A DNA stretch of 64,000 nucleotides from Fennellomyces sp. T-0311 (lineage: Eukaryota; Mucoromycota; Mucoromycetes; Mucorales; Lichtheimiaceae): contig JALLLT010000014.1 of the NCBI GenBank assembly GCA_025266875.1, forward strand, positions 868,001 through 932,000. Reading direction: 5' to 3'. How positions within the stretch are numbered: position 1 is the first letter of the stretch; each line of letters opens with the position of its first letter. The notes beneath the pieces are model-generated. The model saw only the letters and a list, made by a program, of their open reading frames with translations, had not been told where the DNA came from and made no database searches. The position numbers and the translations under genes were made by a program. Positions 1 through 11,590 of the stretch are shown here, in pieces.

Positions 1-650
1 CGTTTGGAGGCGTCGTCGGGCGTGGAGGGTTTCTGGAACGACTTCAGGAACCGTTTGCGGCGCGACTGCGGCCTTGTGGGAAGCGAGGCGGGGACCGACT
101 CTGTGGACTCCATGCTGGGACGTGCATCGTCCAAGGCGTCGGGCAGGGAAGTAACGGAGGAATTAGGGGACGAGTGCTTGAGTGCATCGATGTAGAAGCG
201 CGTTTTTTGCCACCATTGCGGAGGGCAGGTCGTGCCGGCACGTTCATCGGATAGACTTGGTCTTATCTCCTCGGCCTCGGTCTCTGACCCGACATGGTGT
301 CGCAGGTGCAAGAAGCGTCTGGGTCGTCGTGCGGGGACATCAATCGCCATTCCAGCAGTGACTGTAGTACAGCGTTCCCTGGCTGCAATCGAAGGCGGAT
401 TGTGCGGCGGGGGCGCCGAAAAGCCTCTTGGCCGCTTCATCACCTTGGCGGGCGTGGCAGGCTTCTTTGCGACGACGGTGGTGCGGTTCTTCGTGGGCGG
501 CGGCATGGTGTCGATGGGCTCGGTGAACAGGTGGGCGCACACGGTCCATATGACGGAGCAGAACCAGTAGATGTGCGAGTGGAGGAAGGCGATGGGGAAG
601 AGGAGCAGTGAGCGGGCGTTGTCGTCGTCATGTACTTGACGATTGGTCAT
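1..650 (-). CDS. Unidentified membrane protein, 3' end cut by window edge
   Basis: An uninterrupted reading frame runs from an ATG at 650 to the left edge (216 codons visible, no stop), so the C-terminus lies outside the window. After a short acidic start (MTNRQVHDDD) comes a long hydrophobic stretch, about residues 15-42, rich in aromatic residues, which reads as one long membrane span or a tight hairpin. The rest is polar and probably disordered: a Pro-rich piece, an Arg/His-rich piece around residues 105-115, a WW-containing segment near residue 146 and a strongly basic RRKRFLKSF patch near the edge. Third codon positions are GC-rich, as in neighbouring real exons. I recognise no family. 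The opposite-strand frames here look like shadows. Confidence is good that it codes and low on function. Confidence 0.6.
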   Translation of the reverse strand, partial: MTNRQVHDDDNARSLLLFPIAFLHSHIYWFCSVIWTVCAHLFTEPIDTMPPPTKNRTTVVAKKPATPAKVMKRPRGFSAPPPHNPPSIAARERCTTVTAGMAIDVPARRPRRFLHLRHHVGSETEAEEIRPSLSDERAGTTCPPQWWQKTRFYIDALKHSSPNSSVTSLPDALDDARPSMESTESVPASLPTRPQSRRKRFLKSFQKPSTPDDASK

Positions 651-899
651 TGCGGCAGAAGCATAAGTGATAAAAGAGAAAGAGAGAAAAGGTTAGCTGC
701 TGAGTCGAGCAGTTGAAAAGCCTATTTTATTGCGTCGATCGAATTGAGTCGGCGACAACCCATCGGACGTCGTGCCGAATACACCCTCTCTGGGTGACCC
801 CACACCGCCAAGTGCACTTGCCAAGGTGTGGCCTGCAGGGGGATCGTTTGGGCTATAACAAAAACAACAAAAAACCCTTTTCTTTATTCGTCTATTACA

Positions 900-1753
900 T
901 TACAGGGTGATCTCGCCCTCCACAGCTCGCGCCTGCAAGCCCAGGTCCGCCAGGCAGCTGTTGTATCTATCCACGCTCTTGGACTTCAGGTACTTGAGTA
1001 TCTTTGCGCGCTTGTGCACCATTGTCCGCAGCTGCTTGTAGTTGTGCTTGTCCTTGCGGTGCTGCTGCAGGTGGGAGTGCAGATTGTGTATGCGCACCGT
1101 CAGGATAGCCGCTGTTTACCTTCATTAATATCCACCACGTGAAGGAAAACAATCAAACAGCAACCAACATACCTTGTACTTCAGGGCTGCCCGTATCACC
1201 TTCCTTCTTTTGGAACCACTCCACCGTCCGTTGGATGTTCCATAACTGAACCGCTTTGGCGTTGCCGTTCTGCAGCCCCACAATCTTCTCCAGCGCAGCC
1301 ACCTTGTCCTTCTCGTGCTTCAATGCCTCTTCCACACCCTCCACCGCTCCCAGATGGGACTTCTCAACAAAGTCGCGCGGCGTCTGCTCGAACAGAAACT
1401 GACGGTCCTCCTGCGTCAGGAAATGCTGGCTGTCTTGGGTCGACCCGTACGCACTGGCAGGCGTGTGCAGCACGCCAAAGAAAGCCGTGTTTTGCGACAC
1501 AATCGGCGATGGTTTTGAACGTTCAAACTCGGCTAATTTGGCTGCGCGTTTTGCCAAATTCTCCTTCTTGATCTGCTTTGGATGTTTCTTTGCGCATGCT
1601 GCTGCTGTGCCGTGGAATTGTTGCTTGAAAACGAGTAGGGGTGATCCTCGCGAAACTGTAGTGCATTGTTGTTATTGTTCGTTCTGTTGCAGTGTTCTAA
1701 TGGAGTTCACGCAGAAGGATCGACAACTTGCCTGTTTGTAAACGGCTCAGCAT
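900..1753 (-). CDS. Mitochondrial small-subunit ribosomal protein uS15m
   Basis: Spliced model of 238 aa: exons 1732-1753, 1173-1655 and 900-1111. It is the mitochondrial homologue of bacterial S15, which binds small-subunit rRNA early in assembly. The S15 core occupies the last third: a GDTGSPEVQ signature runs across intron 2 into AAILTVRIHNL, followed by the basic KRAKILKYLKSK helix. The N-terminus, MLSRLQTVSRGSPLLVFK, is basic and lacks acidic residues, as expected of a mitochondrial presequence; a long charged extension precedes the core, as in other fungal mitoribosomal S15 proteins. Exon 1 has only seven full codons and joins through an intron with a GC donor (GCAAGT at 1731 down to 1726) and a CTACAG acceptor. 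Without that intron the frame has no ATG and meets a stop. Intron 2 (1112-1172) has a normal GTATGT donor. Confidence 0.9.
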
Positions 1754-2383
1754 ATTTTTTTTTCTGTGTCTCTAGCGAAAAACACACCAAATAATTGTTT
1801 TGACAAAGCGGAGGCCCGACGTGTGCCTCCTTGGCGAATCAAATCGGACGAAAACTGTCATCCGTGGTCTGACAGAAAGGGGGACCAAACCAACCTAATG
1901 CAATCCATCCTGAATCCCTTGGATCACGGCCTGTCATCTAAAAGCCATGCTGGGGCGTGATGATGCATGCCAGGATTGCCTATTTTTTCTTATGTCAGTA
2001 CCATGAAATACCATTTTGCACTAGTGCCATTGCGCCACTAAGAAGTCCAGAGCACTCATCAGCGCTCGACGATCGCCTTTCCTAGTATAACTTGTTGACA
2101 CACCGTTTGTTTTGTTGATTTAATCTGATTAAAGAATGGTCCGAAGCCAAGATACACACCTCTTGGCAACCAAGGCTTGCCGCTAATTAACAAGGAGGTG
2201 GCGTGTCGTTTAGAAAACAATTCTCATGCTATCAGATTCAGGTAATTTTCTGTAACCCGTCTTGTCCTGGTGATCCTGTTTTATCGTCATAGCAACAAAG
2301 ATGTCAATTCAAGGGGCACGGCTAATATGGATAAAACTTAAAGCCCATTCAATCCAGCTGCTCGGCATATTTTCTCTTTCCGA
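1754..2383. other. Divergent intergenic region between uS15m and PPX1
   Basis: This 630-bp spacer separates two divergent genes and should hold both promoters. I see no convincing ORF. There are T-rich and A-rich runs, and a run containing cctcttggcaaccaaggc near 2160 that resembles half of an RFX X-box, but nothing I can assign firmly. Confidence 0.4.
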
Positions 2384-3527
2384 ATGGCAAACCTTGACGG
2401 CTTTCTGGATTCCATCAAAGAACGACTCAATGCACCACCTTCATCAATTGTCATTGTGACAGGAAACGATTCTGCAGGTAACCGACTGTGCGGAGACGAA
2501 GCTTTTCTTAAGCAAACGAAACGTAGATCTCGATTCCATCATTTCCGCATTGACATTTTCCTTCATTTCAACCCTGAAATCTCCCGACACGTTGTATGTG
2601 CCTTTGGTAAAGGTGCCCGTGCCCGACCTAGAGTTACGGCCAGAACTCAATTACGTGTTTAAAACCGCGGGCGTGGACTATAAAAAGCTTATCTGCATCG
2701 ATTGCGTCGATTTGCAAGCACTCTATAATGCTGGCGCACGTGTCATTCTCGTCGACCACAATCGACTCACACCACCGTTTGATGAAAACATATGGGCAGA
2801 GCGCGTGATTGGCGTGCTGGACCACCACAAGGACGAAGCCCAATATAAAGACGCGCCATTGCGCAAAATTACCACCATTGGGTCATGCATTTCCCTTGTT
2901 GTTTTGGATTTCCCCGACAGTTTCCAACAGGACAAACGTCTGGCAGAACTTGCTTCGGCCCCTATCTTGGTCGATACCATCGGGTTGAAATGGGAGTATG
3001 GCAAGACGACCGAAGCCGATGTGAAGGCCTACGACATTGTCAAGAAGTTTACGTCATTCACATGTGAAAAGTTGGAGGAGGTCAAGTCACGCGTCGATCA
3101 TCTCTGTACGCGCGACCTTTTGCGCAAAGACTACAAGGAGTTTTTCGTCAACGGTTATCGCGTCGGCACAAGCTCACTGCCTTGGAACTTGGAAAGCTGG
3201 ATCGAGCGTGATGGAGTATCCAGCATCATCAAGGAAACGCAGGCTTATGTGGCTGAACGTAGCTTGAATATGGAGATTATTTTAACGAGCTATAACGACG
3301 ATCAAGGCAATTATAAGAGAGAGCTGGCTCTGTTTGTTCCGCACGGTGACCTCTTGCCAATCAAAACTACGTTAGAAGAGGATTCCCATGTTGGATTGGA
3401 ACCCCTTCATGTTATCCATACCCAAACTAATAGTGGTATTGGATTTTACCACCAGGGGAATGTCAAGCTTTCCCGTAAACAGATCTGGCCCATGGTTGAA
3501 TCCCAAATAGAGAAAATCCCACAATAA
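2384..3527 (+). CDS. PPX1: Exopolyphosphatase, DHH/DHHA2 family (PPX1-like)
   Basis: Two exons, 2384-2477 and 2527-3527, separated by a 49-bp intron, give 364 aa (yeast Ppx1 is about 397). The enzyme removes terminal phosphates from inorganic polyphosphate in a metal-dependent reaction. DHH-phosphoesterase motifs are in order: a GNDSADLDS metal-binding motif at residues 27-35, formed across the splice junction, then ICIDCVD, VDHN and VLDHHKDE (the DHH motif), and a DTIGLKW motif further on. The C-terminal half fits the DHHA2 substrate-binding domain. No signal or targeting peptide is visible, so it is probably cytosolic. The start fits because the residues before motif 1 match the short N-terminus of the family. 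The related prune-type phosphodiesterases are an alternative, but the size and motif spacing favour PPX1. Confidence 0.9.
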
Positions 3528-5699
3528 AGACATTAGATCCATAGACTGGCCGATTCGGTATCGATGCCGAATTTTTGTTTGTCACGACATCCGGCGATCG
3601 GTGATACTTATCGGCAGTGATACATGGTGTTTCGGAAGCGCGGGCCGTGTCCTGACCTGAATTGAAAGGCACACTTTCCGATTCGTCCGACTGGATAAAT
3701 CATCTGCTGCGGATAATTTGGTATTCCCTACGTACGTATCGAGGTTTACTGTAAAAGTAATTGACCGCATGAATTACTAATTTCATGAGTCTTCCATATT
3801 ATTCTATGGGTAAATAGTCTTGCTTGATGTACTCCTGCTTTTTTCGTGCTTGCACAGCATTCCTTCTTTTGACAGTCGTGCTGACAAGAGCAGCAATTGA
3901 TGTACTTGGTAGCATCACAAGTGGGCGCTTTATTTGGGTATAGAATTAAGATTTTAATCATATGGTGAACCCGATATATAATAACGATACCAAGAATAAA
4001 TAATGCTTCCACCGTAGTTGCTGCAGAAAGGCGTTAGATGTTTGTAAACAACTGTATGTCTGAGAAGTGGTATTGTGCTCGATTTCTAGTAGTTTCAGAA
4101 TCTTCTTATTGTGCACCCTAGCAAGCATCTCGTGGGAGCCATGAAGCCTTATATAAGCTAACGAATCTCATGAAAAGCTAAAAGGCTCAGTAAAGCAATA
4201 AGTTGTGTTTTGCACCACTGAATATATTTGCTTGCATATGTCGAAAGCAATGGCTGGTATCTTCGTTTTTCTTCAAAAGAAAAAAACAGAAAAAATAAAA
4301 ATTTAACAGCATGTATAGTAACGTGGGATACACGACTCAAGTCTGCAGTCTTTCACTAGCGATTATTACAGAGAAATCGACGGCGTTAAGCCAAACATTC
4401 TAGTAAGGGATATATACAATCAAAGTATATGGTTAAGCGAAATACGCTACAAGAGATTTGGCTAAAAATGCCAGCCATTCTATTACGTGTATATTTCGTG
4501 TGCTGATACGCCATTGTGCCGTATAAAGCGCGTACACATGTCAGGCATCTTTTCTGAACTCACTAGTGTTATCGTGACGAGTCCCAGTTCTCCAAGTGCG
4601 AACTCCACATTGATCCTTTCTTTCCGTCAAGTATACGTCGCATATGCCTTGATAACCGGCCTTATTTCATGAGGGTTTCAATTCACGAGAATCAGTGTAG
4701 CTGTGTACACATCTAGGGATAACTATATGTTGTATATAGTAAGTATTAGATATTAGCTGTTCCAACTAGGTCACTTACACTGATGCAGCAATGGATTGAG
4801 CGAAGATCGCCTTGCTTCTTAATGTTCAATCTTTGTCGATATCGCCAGACATATTACTTGACAGTCGATTTCGTCCGCCGTAGACTTTTAGAATATTATA
4901 CTAGCAGAGGGAAGTGAAAATGTAAGCCGATTTGGCTCTATACATACAGCGTCTATGATACTATCAGGGTACGTTTTCAATACTGAGTATAGTGCATGCT
5001 TCCCTGATATTTGCAGATGGCTTTGGGTTTCGCGATACAGATTTACTGGGACCTTCGCTCGCTTGTGCACATCTTAAAATTCTCGAGAGCTCTAGTTTAT
5101 CCAGCGGGTGAACGTCAACATAGATCTTGCATTAAATTTGTGCGATCCATGCCAGTATGTAGTACTCTTGTCTGATAAACCTTGGACTTATGGGAAAGAA
5201 TCACATGTCCCGGGTGATGCCAAAAAACAGGATTCGGTTAACCGGGAGTGAAACAATCATAGTTTTGGAGGCGATTTACCAGTTAATCACATATGTAGTA
5301 GCCTTAAGATGCATACATATATTCGTAGGTTCTTACCTCTTCTAGAACAATATCGATAAAGGTATGGGCAGTATTCCACTCTATGATTTGAACTCTGGAC
5401 AACGCCCACCTATAGCCGTGTACATATCATTATCGTATCATTGAATGTCAGATGTTGAACCTCAGTGAGTATCGGGAAAGAGCAACAAGGTTAGAATTAT
5501 GCAGAGTGCTACAATAATCTGTGCGACTGTCACCACTTTCTCCGGTATTACTACTACTTGTTTTATGATCTGCACTTGAAGATCGTATAACTATTGGTTT
5601 TTTCAATCGCAAAAATGTTATATCAGCAGCTTCAGTTGCATTGACTGCAACTTTTTTGAACAGGTAGGGAAGCGTTACTGAATCATAGTACTATTGACA

Positions 5700-6170
5700 T
5701 TTGCTTCAGAAATCCGTGCAAGCTTTTGGAAGTAAAAGTCAGGGTTTTGAGCGAGGTGGACGCAACCATTTCAGTATGTATATACTTAAATTTTCGGTGG
5801 GCATTGCAAAATTCGACGTGTGTCTTCCTATTGCGTTTCCATACGATACAGATGACACTATAATTTAATGCATGAATGGATTTTGAAAGAGTGTGTCTAT
5901 GTAGCTGTCAAAGTAGCCAAATCCCAAGGATGTCTGCGTTAAATTATGAAGCAGCATCACTTATTGCTGTACACGATCTCATCCATGGTCTTGCGTGAAA
6001 GCTATAGTCAATTTTCCGATGTGATATTACACATCGTCCTAGATTATTCTGAGCAGAAGAAGTTTAAATGCAATTGAAAAACTTTAGCATCCTTGATGGC
6101 TACTTTGAAGATTTGAACATTTTCTAAATGCTTTTTCCCGATGTGTTCAAACTCTATTACTTTAATACAG
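5700..6170. repeat. Dispersed degenerate repeat, copy 1
   Basis: This stretch aligns by eye over about 450 bp with 40340-40860 in the same orientation. Shared landmarks in the same order include tcagtatgtatat/tcaggtatgtatac, taatgcatgaatg, tgtcaaagtagccaaa, cgatctcatccatg versus cggtctcatccatg, and ttagcatccttgatg. Similarity is patchy, with many small indels. Neither copy keeps an open frame, so it may derive from a mobile element or a multicopy gene. Confidence 0.65.
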
Positions 6171-7370
6171 AGCACTACTGATAATCCTATGAAGCAAATC
6201 AGTTATAATGATAACCGAAATCTTTGCTAACATGTACGTATGACCAGCTGTTATTCAGTCAACAGCATTTGCGTACTATGTCAAGTTTCTCAAATGTCTT
6301 GTAGTTAATTTCCTACTATACGTAGCCACCACCTTTGCTAATGATCCCATTCACGTTGTTATCATTGGAAATTTTGTCAGTTGAATTCCTCGGTTCGGTC
6401 AATTAAGCGAAACCGTCTTTGGAAAAGTGAGTGAAGAAAAGCTCCAGAGAGCTCTATATTCTAAACATGAATATAGCATCTAGAAATAAAACTAGCATCA
6501 TCACCACCCTCATAGCGAATAGAATCTTGCTTTCAGTTATCCTCTTCCAATTTTCGGAAAGGTAAAAAACCGCTCTGGCGCTCGTTAGTTCCATCTATAT
6601 GAATCGGATGTACCATAGTAGTGGATTTTCTGCCATCACTGACTTTGTTGCTTCATGCTCGCCAAACTTGCATATTGATTTATTATGGCATTATAAAAAA
6701 TCAAAATGTACGGAATAATACCTTCATCTTTTGGGGTTGGGATATAGAGCTATATATGTTGCAACAGGACAATTTAGCCATGATTAGTAAGTACACGTAG
6801 TACTGTAACTCAACACTGCATTTGTGGCTCTTGAAACGTAAAACAACTGCAATCTGGCTATTCACATTTATAATCTTAACGTTGCAAATATGTAGGATCT
6901 GCTATGCCTTGACTTTGCCTGAAGTCTTGGTCAAGCATAACCATTGATAGCTTTTCAAAACGATATTGAGTATTTTGCAGCCCATGGTGATGCAAGGACG
7001 GTATCCATTGGTATTCTGTAGAAACAAACTCGGATGCGCGCATTTGTCCGCATTGCAAATTTGTAATGCGTATACATTTCAATAGAGTTGCGATTCCTCC
7101 CGTGTATAGACAAAGACTATTCCCGTTAATCAAATGTTGCCATTGCTGAATTGAATTGTTCTGTCAATGGCAATAGCAATTGTTGAAAGTCGTACATAAA
7201 GATACAGCTTTTTTAAGCTGCCCCCTTTCGGAGTTGACGCAGCAGCGGTGGATCCTAAAACTCCAGCCGATGGAGCAGCATGGATCCTCCCCTTTTAATC
7301 TCGCTTCAGGCGTGTTGTTCTCGTTCGAGTTAAATTATAACTTCCCGCAAAGCGTATCAAGTATGGATCG

Positions 7371-7412
7371 AAACGGATGGATGGATGGACGGATGGATGG
7401 ATGGATGAACTA
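7371..7412. repeat. GGAT/GGAC microsatellite
   Basis: An imperfect tetranucleotide array (ggat units with one ggac) lies directly upstream of the P2 start codon, probably in the 5' untranslated or proximal promoter region. Confidence 0.8.
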
Positions 7413-7436
7413 ATTCGTGCCTCTCAGTAATCAAAA

Positions 7437-7877
7437 ATGAAGTACCTCGCTGCTTACCTTTTGTTGACCGCCGGTGGCAAGGCCAACCCCACTGAGGCTG
7501 ACATCAAGTCCCTCTTGAGCTCCGTTGGTGTTGAGGCTGAGGCTGACCGCGTCTCTGCCTTGATTGCCGCTCTTAAGGAGAAGGACATCAACGAAGTAAG
7601 AATCGTAATGTCTTATTTTTGAGTGACATGGAATTGACCGACTTTTTCCGTACAGGTCATTGCCGAAGGCAAGGAGAAGCTTGCTTCCGTTCCTACTGGT
7701 GGCGCCGCCGCTGCTGGTGGTGCTGGTGCCGCTGCTGGTGCCGCTGAGGAGACCAAGGAAGAGGCCAAGGAGGAAGAAAAGGAAGAGTCGTAAGTGTTTA
7801 ACTCTGAGATTGTCTTTTCCACTCAACTAACATATCTAAATAGTGATGAGGACATGGGCTTCGGTCTTTTCGATTAA
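7437..7877 (+). CDS. RPP2: 60S acidic ribosomal protein P2
   Basis: Three exons, 7437-7595, 7656-7789 and 7844-7877, encode 108 aa, the usual size of P2. The N-terminal half ([10 protein letters not shown], then [11 protein letters not shown]) is the helical dimerisation domain that pairs with P1. An Ala/Gly-rich hinge follows, then an acidic tail ending in [10 protein letters not shown], the signature shared by P-stalk proteins that recruits GTPase elongation factors. The last intron splits the Ser codon before DEDMG, so the functional tail is encoded mainly by a 34-nt last exon. Codon use is strongly biased, as expected for a highly expressed gene. An aataaa-like polyadenylation signal follows the stop at about 7902. 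P1 is the main alternative, but the MKYLAAYLL start is typical of P2. Confidence 0.95.
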
Positions 7878-8233
7878 ACGCACAATCGTGTTGATTTTGA
7901 CGAATAAAAAGCTCAACTTCTTCTTTCAAACATTTGCGCTCTTATGATGTTTTCCTTACGCACGATGCAATCTAATATGGCTGTGATCCGTGTCAGTTAA
8001 ATACTATGTTATCTGTAAAATTTCATTCAGTATGTTTAAGGCCATAGGTGCTATGTTTCAAGCAGTCGGCATGATTTTTCAAGGGCGGATGTGATCTGCA
8101 GAAGCAGAAACATAATCCACCTATGGCTTATGCGTTAGCAAACGTACCTCGTATGCTTGTGTAGAATCCAAAATCAACGCCCAGACTGACTTTGGAGAGG
8201 TTAATAGGGTTGATGCTAGATGAGGCAGTCTAA
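7878..8233. other. Intergenic spacer after P2
   Basis: AT-rich spacer holding the 3' region of P2 and, probably, the eroded 5' part of the transposase relic that becomes readable from about 8330. No separate gene is seen. Confidence 0.4.
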
Positions 8234-10560
8234 TTGCAGTCCAGGTTCCCAATATTTCTCCAAGGGAGAAGGGTAAGTCGAAGACATAACCAGAGTCATT
8301 CTTTATATACTAGAATCGTATCAGTACAAACAGCTGATGACGGGTCGAACTTTTTCCAATTCGTAAACGGATACGCAGCACTGTCAAAGGGAAACAAAAA
8401 AGCAATGCAGCTTTATGACATTGTCAAATCGAAAAACGGAACAAGAGACCTGCGTCGCAGCACTGTACCATTTATAAATGAATATCTAAATGACGAGGAT
8501 TTAAGTATGCTTTTCCCAAAAGCTGAAGGGTGTTACATTTAAGTCCTCTTAAAAGCTAACATATCCGTAACTAGAGCATCTGTGTGTACTGTCGCCTTCA
8601 ACAACTGAGAGACAAATGGAGAAATGCTTTCCGGTTACCCCAATCCAATACCATTTATACCCGAAGGAATGCATGCTATTTCCTAATGCCGACGACGACA
8701 AATGCAAAGTATGCGACACAATGCGATATGACGACAATGGCGCTCCTCTTTCGGTCATGATGTACCTCTCATTGAAAGACCAGCTTGCACTATTGCTTGT
8801 TAGATCAGAATCAAGGAAAAGAACTAGGTCGATTATCCGAACAACACCATACCACCAATGAACCTATGACAGATGTATTCGATGGAAGCGTTTGGGAAAG
8901 ACAGAAGGAGTTGTTTACTGCACAATACAACCTTGCATTGGGGGTCTTCGTGGACGAATTCGGACCTTTTAAACGAAGCTCAGTTTCGCTAACGCTTGTT
9001 AACATTGTTATATTCAATCTCCCGCCGACAGAAAGGTTTGTATAGCGACTCCAGAAAATCTCTGCTTACTTACACTTCTAGTATAGGTACTTAGATCAAA
9101 ACATGATTCAAGTTGCGGTCATGCCATTTTCTGCTAAGACCAAGAACGTGTTTTCTTTGCTTTCTCCGCTGATAGAGGAATTGAAGTCTTTGGAGAGCAC
9201 TGGGATTACCGTGCTCGGAACCGATGGAGTTACTGTGACAACCAAAGCACACTTATTAGTCGCTACTGGAGATTCACCAGGAAGCTCGTTACTGTGCAAC
9301 CATGAAGGACATCAGGCGACTAATGGCCGTCGTATATGTACCATCCGAACTGTCCGCTTACCCAGTCCCAATGATTGTTCCGGTTATGGTCGTTACTTTC
9401 CTGGAACAGTTGAAACGTAATCCTGAACGCGACGTGTTTCATTTTACGAACGAAAACGGGGTAAGAATTATATATGTTATGTGATATTTTCATATGACAT
9501 TAACAGCATGGATGTAGGTTCCTGGAATCCGAGGTCCAACCCCATTGGCAGAACTGGATTGCTTTCCTGCTCCGTATTTCTTTGGCTTATACGAGTTGCA
9601 TTTGTTTGGAGCAAATGTCGGACCACAGATCTGGAACATGACTGCAATTGACAGTTGGACCCCTTTTGCGCTCACTTCCAGTGTTCGAAAGAACATTAGC
9701 GCTGCCATCTTAAAATATGCCCGCCATTTACCTGCAACATTTGAAGGAAGACTTGTCGGTATGTCATATATTATTATATAACCTATAAAATCTTAAAGCC
9801 CATCAAGTAACAATTGAATTTGGTGTAGATGTTTTCAGTAAACCTAAACACGCGCGGTCTGTTGACTGGATTGACATGCTCCTATACGCTGGTCCAACTT
9901 TACTACTAGAATGTTTCGTTGACAGTGACAACTGCATAGAAGAAGGTGTTAGTGCATTCATATCGCTTATAACGGCTTGCGGGTTTGCATTGCAATGGGA
10001 GATAGACGGTGAGGACATAGAAGAAATGGAATCGTAAGTGGCTCACTAACTAGTACGATAAGATCATGCTAATCTTTTAATTTAGATGCTTAAGGGAATA
10101 GCATTTGTTCGCGCGCGAGAGCGTTCCAAACAACTGGTATACATCAGTCATACATCTTTTACAGCACCTATCCAACGTCACCAGAACACTTGGACCACCA
10201 AGGGCGTACAGTACAAGGTCAATGGAACGTACGGTAGGAACGACAAGTCGACGGATCAAGAACAAACAATGCCCTAAGGCAAACGCAGAAAACGAAATGT
10301 TCCGTCAAGCCGCATGCCCGCGACTACCAGAAAGCACATCCAAAGGAAACTGGTGAGAAGACGAGCGGCTCATTCCATCAAATTGGTGACGGCACTCAGG
10401 AGGCACAGATATGGAACATCGTGGCACCATCTCCGAAAAAAATCAGCCACTATTCAAAATGGAACTTGCGATTGTACTTACGAAAGTACTGGAAAAGATT
10501 CTTGGTGGCTCACTAGCTACTCGTGCTGCGACATAAGTTCTTTGTAGTTGGTAGTTAATC
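8234..10560 (+). pseudogene. Decayed Tnp2/Plavaka-like (CACTA-type) DNA transposase
   Basis: Several plus-strand frames join into one degenerate transposase. In order: a zinc-binding segment with a C-x2-C pair (about 8690-8720), CDTMRYDDNG and YLSLKDQLALLL; then TDVFDGSVW, ALGVFVDEFGPFKRSSVS and IVIFNLPPTERYLDQNM (across a surviving intron at about 9036-9090); then HLLVATGDSPG, PYFFGLYELHLFGANVG, VDWIDMLLYAGPTLL, and near the end LGPPRAYSTRSMERTVG. This order is that of Tnp2-type transposases in fungal Plavaka/CACTA-like elements. It cannot be functional: the frame shifts near 8800 and again near 9415, where TAA and TGA follow at once in the original frame, and stops appear after about 10350. 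No terminal inverted repeats were found by eye. Confidence 0.75.
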
Positions 10561-11030
10561 GCCGTTGGCTGCGGACGGCGGGTATCCAGGTTATTTTTGC
10601 CTTCATTAGTAAGCCAGCTATACACATTGGCTCGACACAGGAAAGTGCTAAACGACAGAATTCACGGCTCGAATAATCTGGCTAATCGTTTTTTTCTGAG
10701 AAAATGATCTGGCAATGTGTACTACACTTATTGGATTTGAAAGGAGATTCGATACATCAAGCTTTATTATATTAACTTAACAGACTTCAACAGCAATCCT
10801 TTGTTTAGAATTTTGTGTATGTATTCTATGATGAAACCCTCCTTGCACAGATCTCAAGTTCCCTTTTTGTAAAGCTCGAGGGAGTCCGACAAGCTTCTGC
10901 ACCTTTTAAATGATGATGTTAGGAAAAAACCTGTCGCTGTCATACAATTTAGTTCACAATTGGATAGCTGGTAATGTCCTATTCCCACTTCCAAAAAGCA
11001 TTAGTATTAGATGCAATAAAAAGACATCCC
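10561..11030. other. Intergenic spacer between two gene relics
   Basis: AT-rich, with stops in all frames. It may include the eroded 5' half of the agmatinase relic that follows or the 3' end of the transposon, but nothing is readable. Confidence 0.4.
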
Positions 11031-11049
11031 AGGTATACAATTTGAAGAG

Positions 11050-11590
11050 CAAGTAATCATCTATCAACCATGGAAACTCACTCTACTATGCTTCTAAAGA
11101 AGGCTTAACAGCCAATGACACATCGATACATTTTACTATTCGATTAAGACTGTACCGCAAGAAGATTGCAAGGCAGAAGAAGTTTTGGGTTGTAAATTAT
11201 CAAGGCAACTGATATATTCAAGCTGGGGAGTAGACGGAATTGTTGAGTATATTCGTGATATACTTGAATAGCCCGAGGATTACCATCTTGTGTATCTTTC
11301 TAGTGACGTTGATGTCATCGATCCAAGTATGGCATCAGCTACTGGAGCACCAGAACCTGGTGGATTCTTGCTACCATAAACGCGTTGTATTCTTCATAAG
11401 TTAGAAGGTTACAATCTGATTGGCATTGATGTAGTAAGTGTATACAGAAATGTGTCCTAATGACAAAATGTTAATAATGCCATTTTCTGATCGAAGTCGC
11501 TTCACCATACGATGGCCAGGCTCAGTTGAAGTCGCTCCTAACCGCTGATCGCATTTATCAAATATTGTGGCTTACATTTAAAAGTTGAGA
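11050..11590 (+). pseudogene. Relic of an agmatinase/arginase-family (ureohydrolase) gene
   Basis: Only the C-terminal half is readable, with stops. Pieces in order: HGNSLYYASKEGL and NDTSIHFTIRLRL (compare the conserved EGL and SIH-GIR segment of fungal agmatinases); YSSWGVDGIVEYIRDILE, a TAG stop, then VYLSSDVDVIDPSMASAT and GAPEPGGF, the DxDxxDP metal-binding signature of ureohydrolases followed by the family GTPEPGG motif; then a TAA stop; then KLEGYNLIGIDVV and SPYDGQAQ. The family hydrolyses agmatine, arginine or similar guanidino compounds with a dimanganese centre. The N-terminal metal ligands (the GGDHS region) are missing or unreadable, so this is a dead copy. Family assignment is strong; agmatinase rather than arginase is inferred from the motif flavour. 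Confidence 0.75.

Larger units (their letters stand above)
3528..7436. other. Gene-poor AT-rich region
   Basis: About 3.9 kb with only short ORFs (88 codons or fewer) in AT-rich sequence. None shows a recognisable domain or exon-like base composition. It contains one copy of a dispersed repeat (about 5700-6170, listed separately) and a GGAT-type microsatellite just before the P2 gene. An ORF on the minus strand at 6876-7133 is protein-like, but I cannot tie it to any family. The region looks like decayed repeat-derived DNA. Confidence 0.5.
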
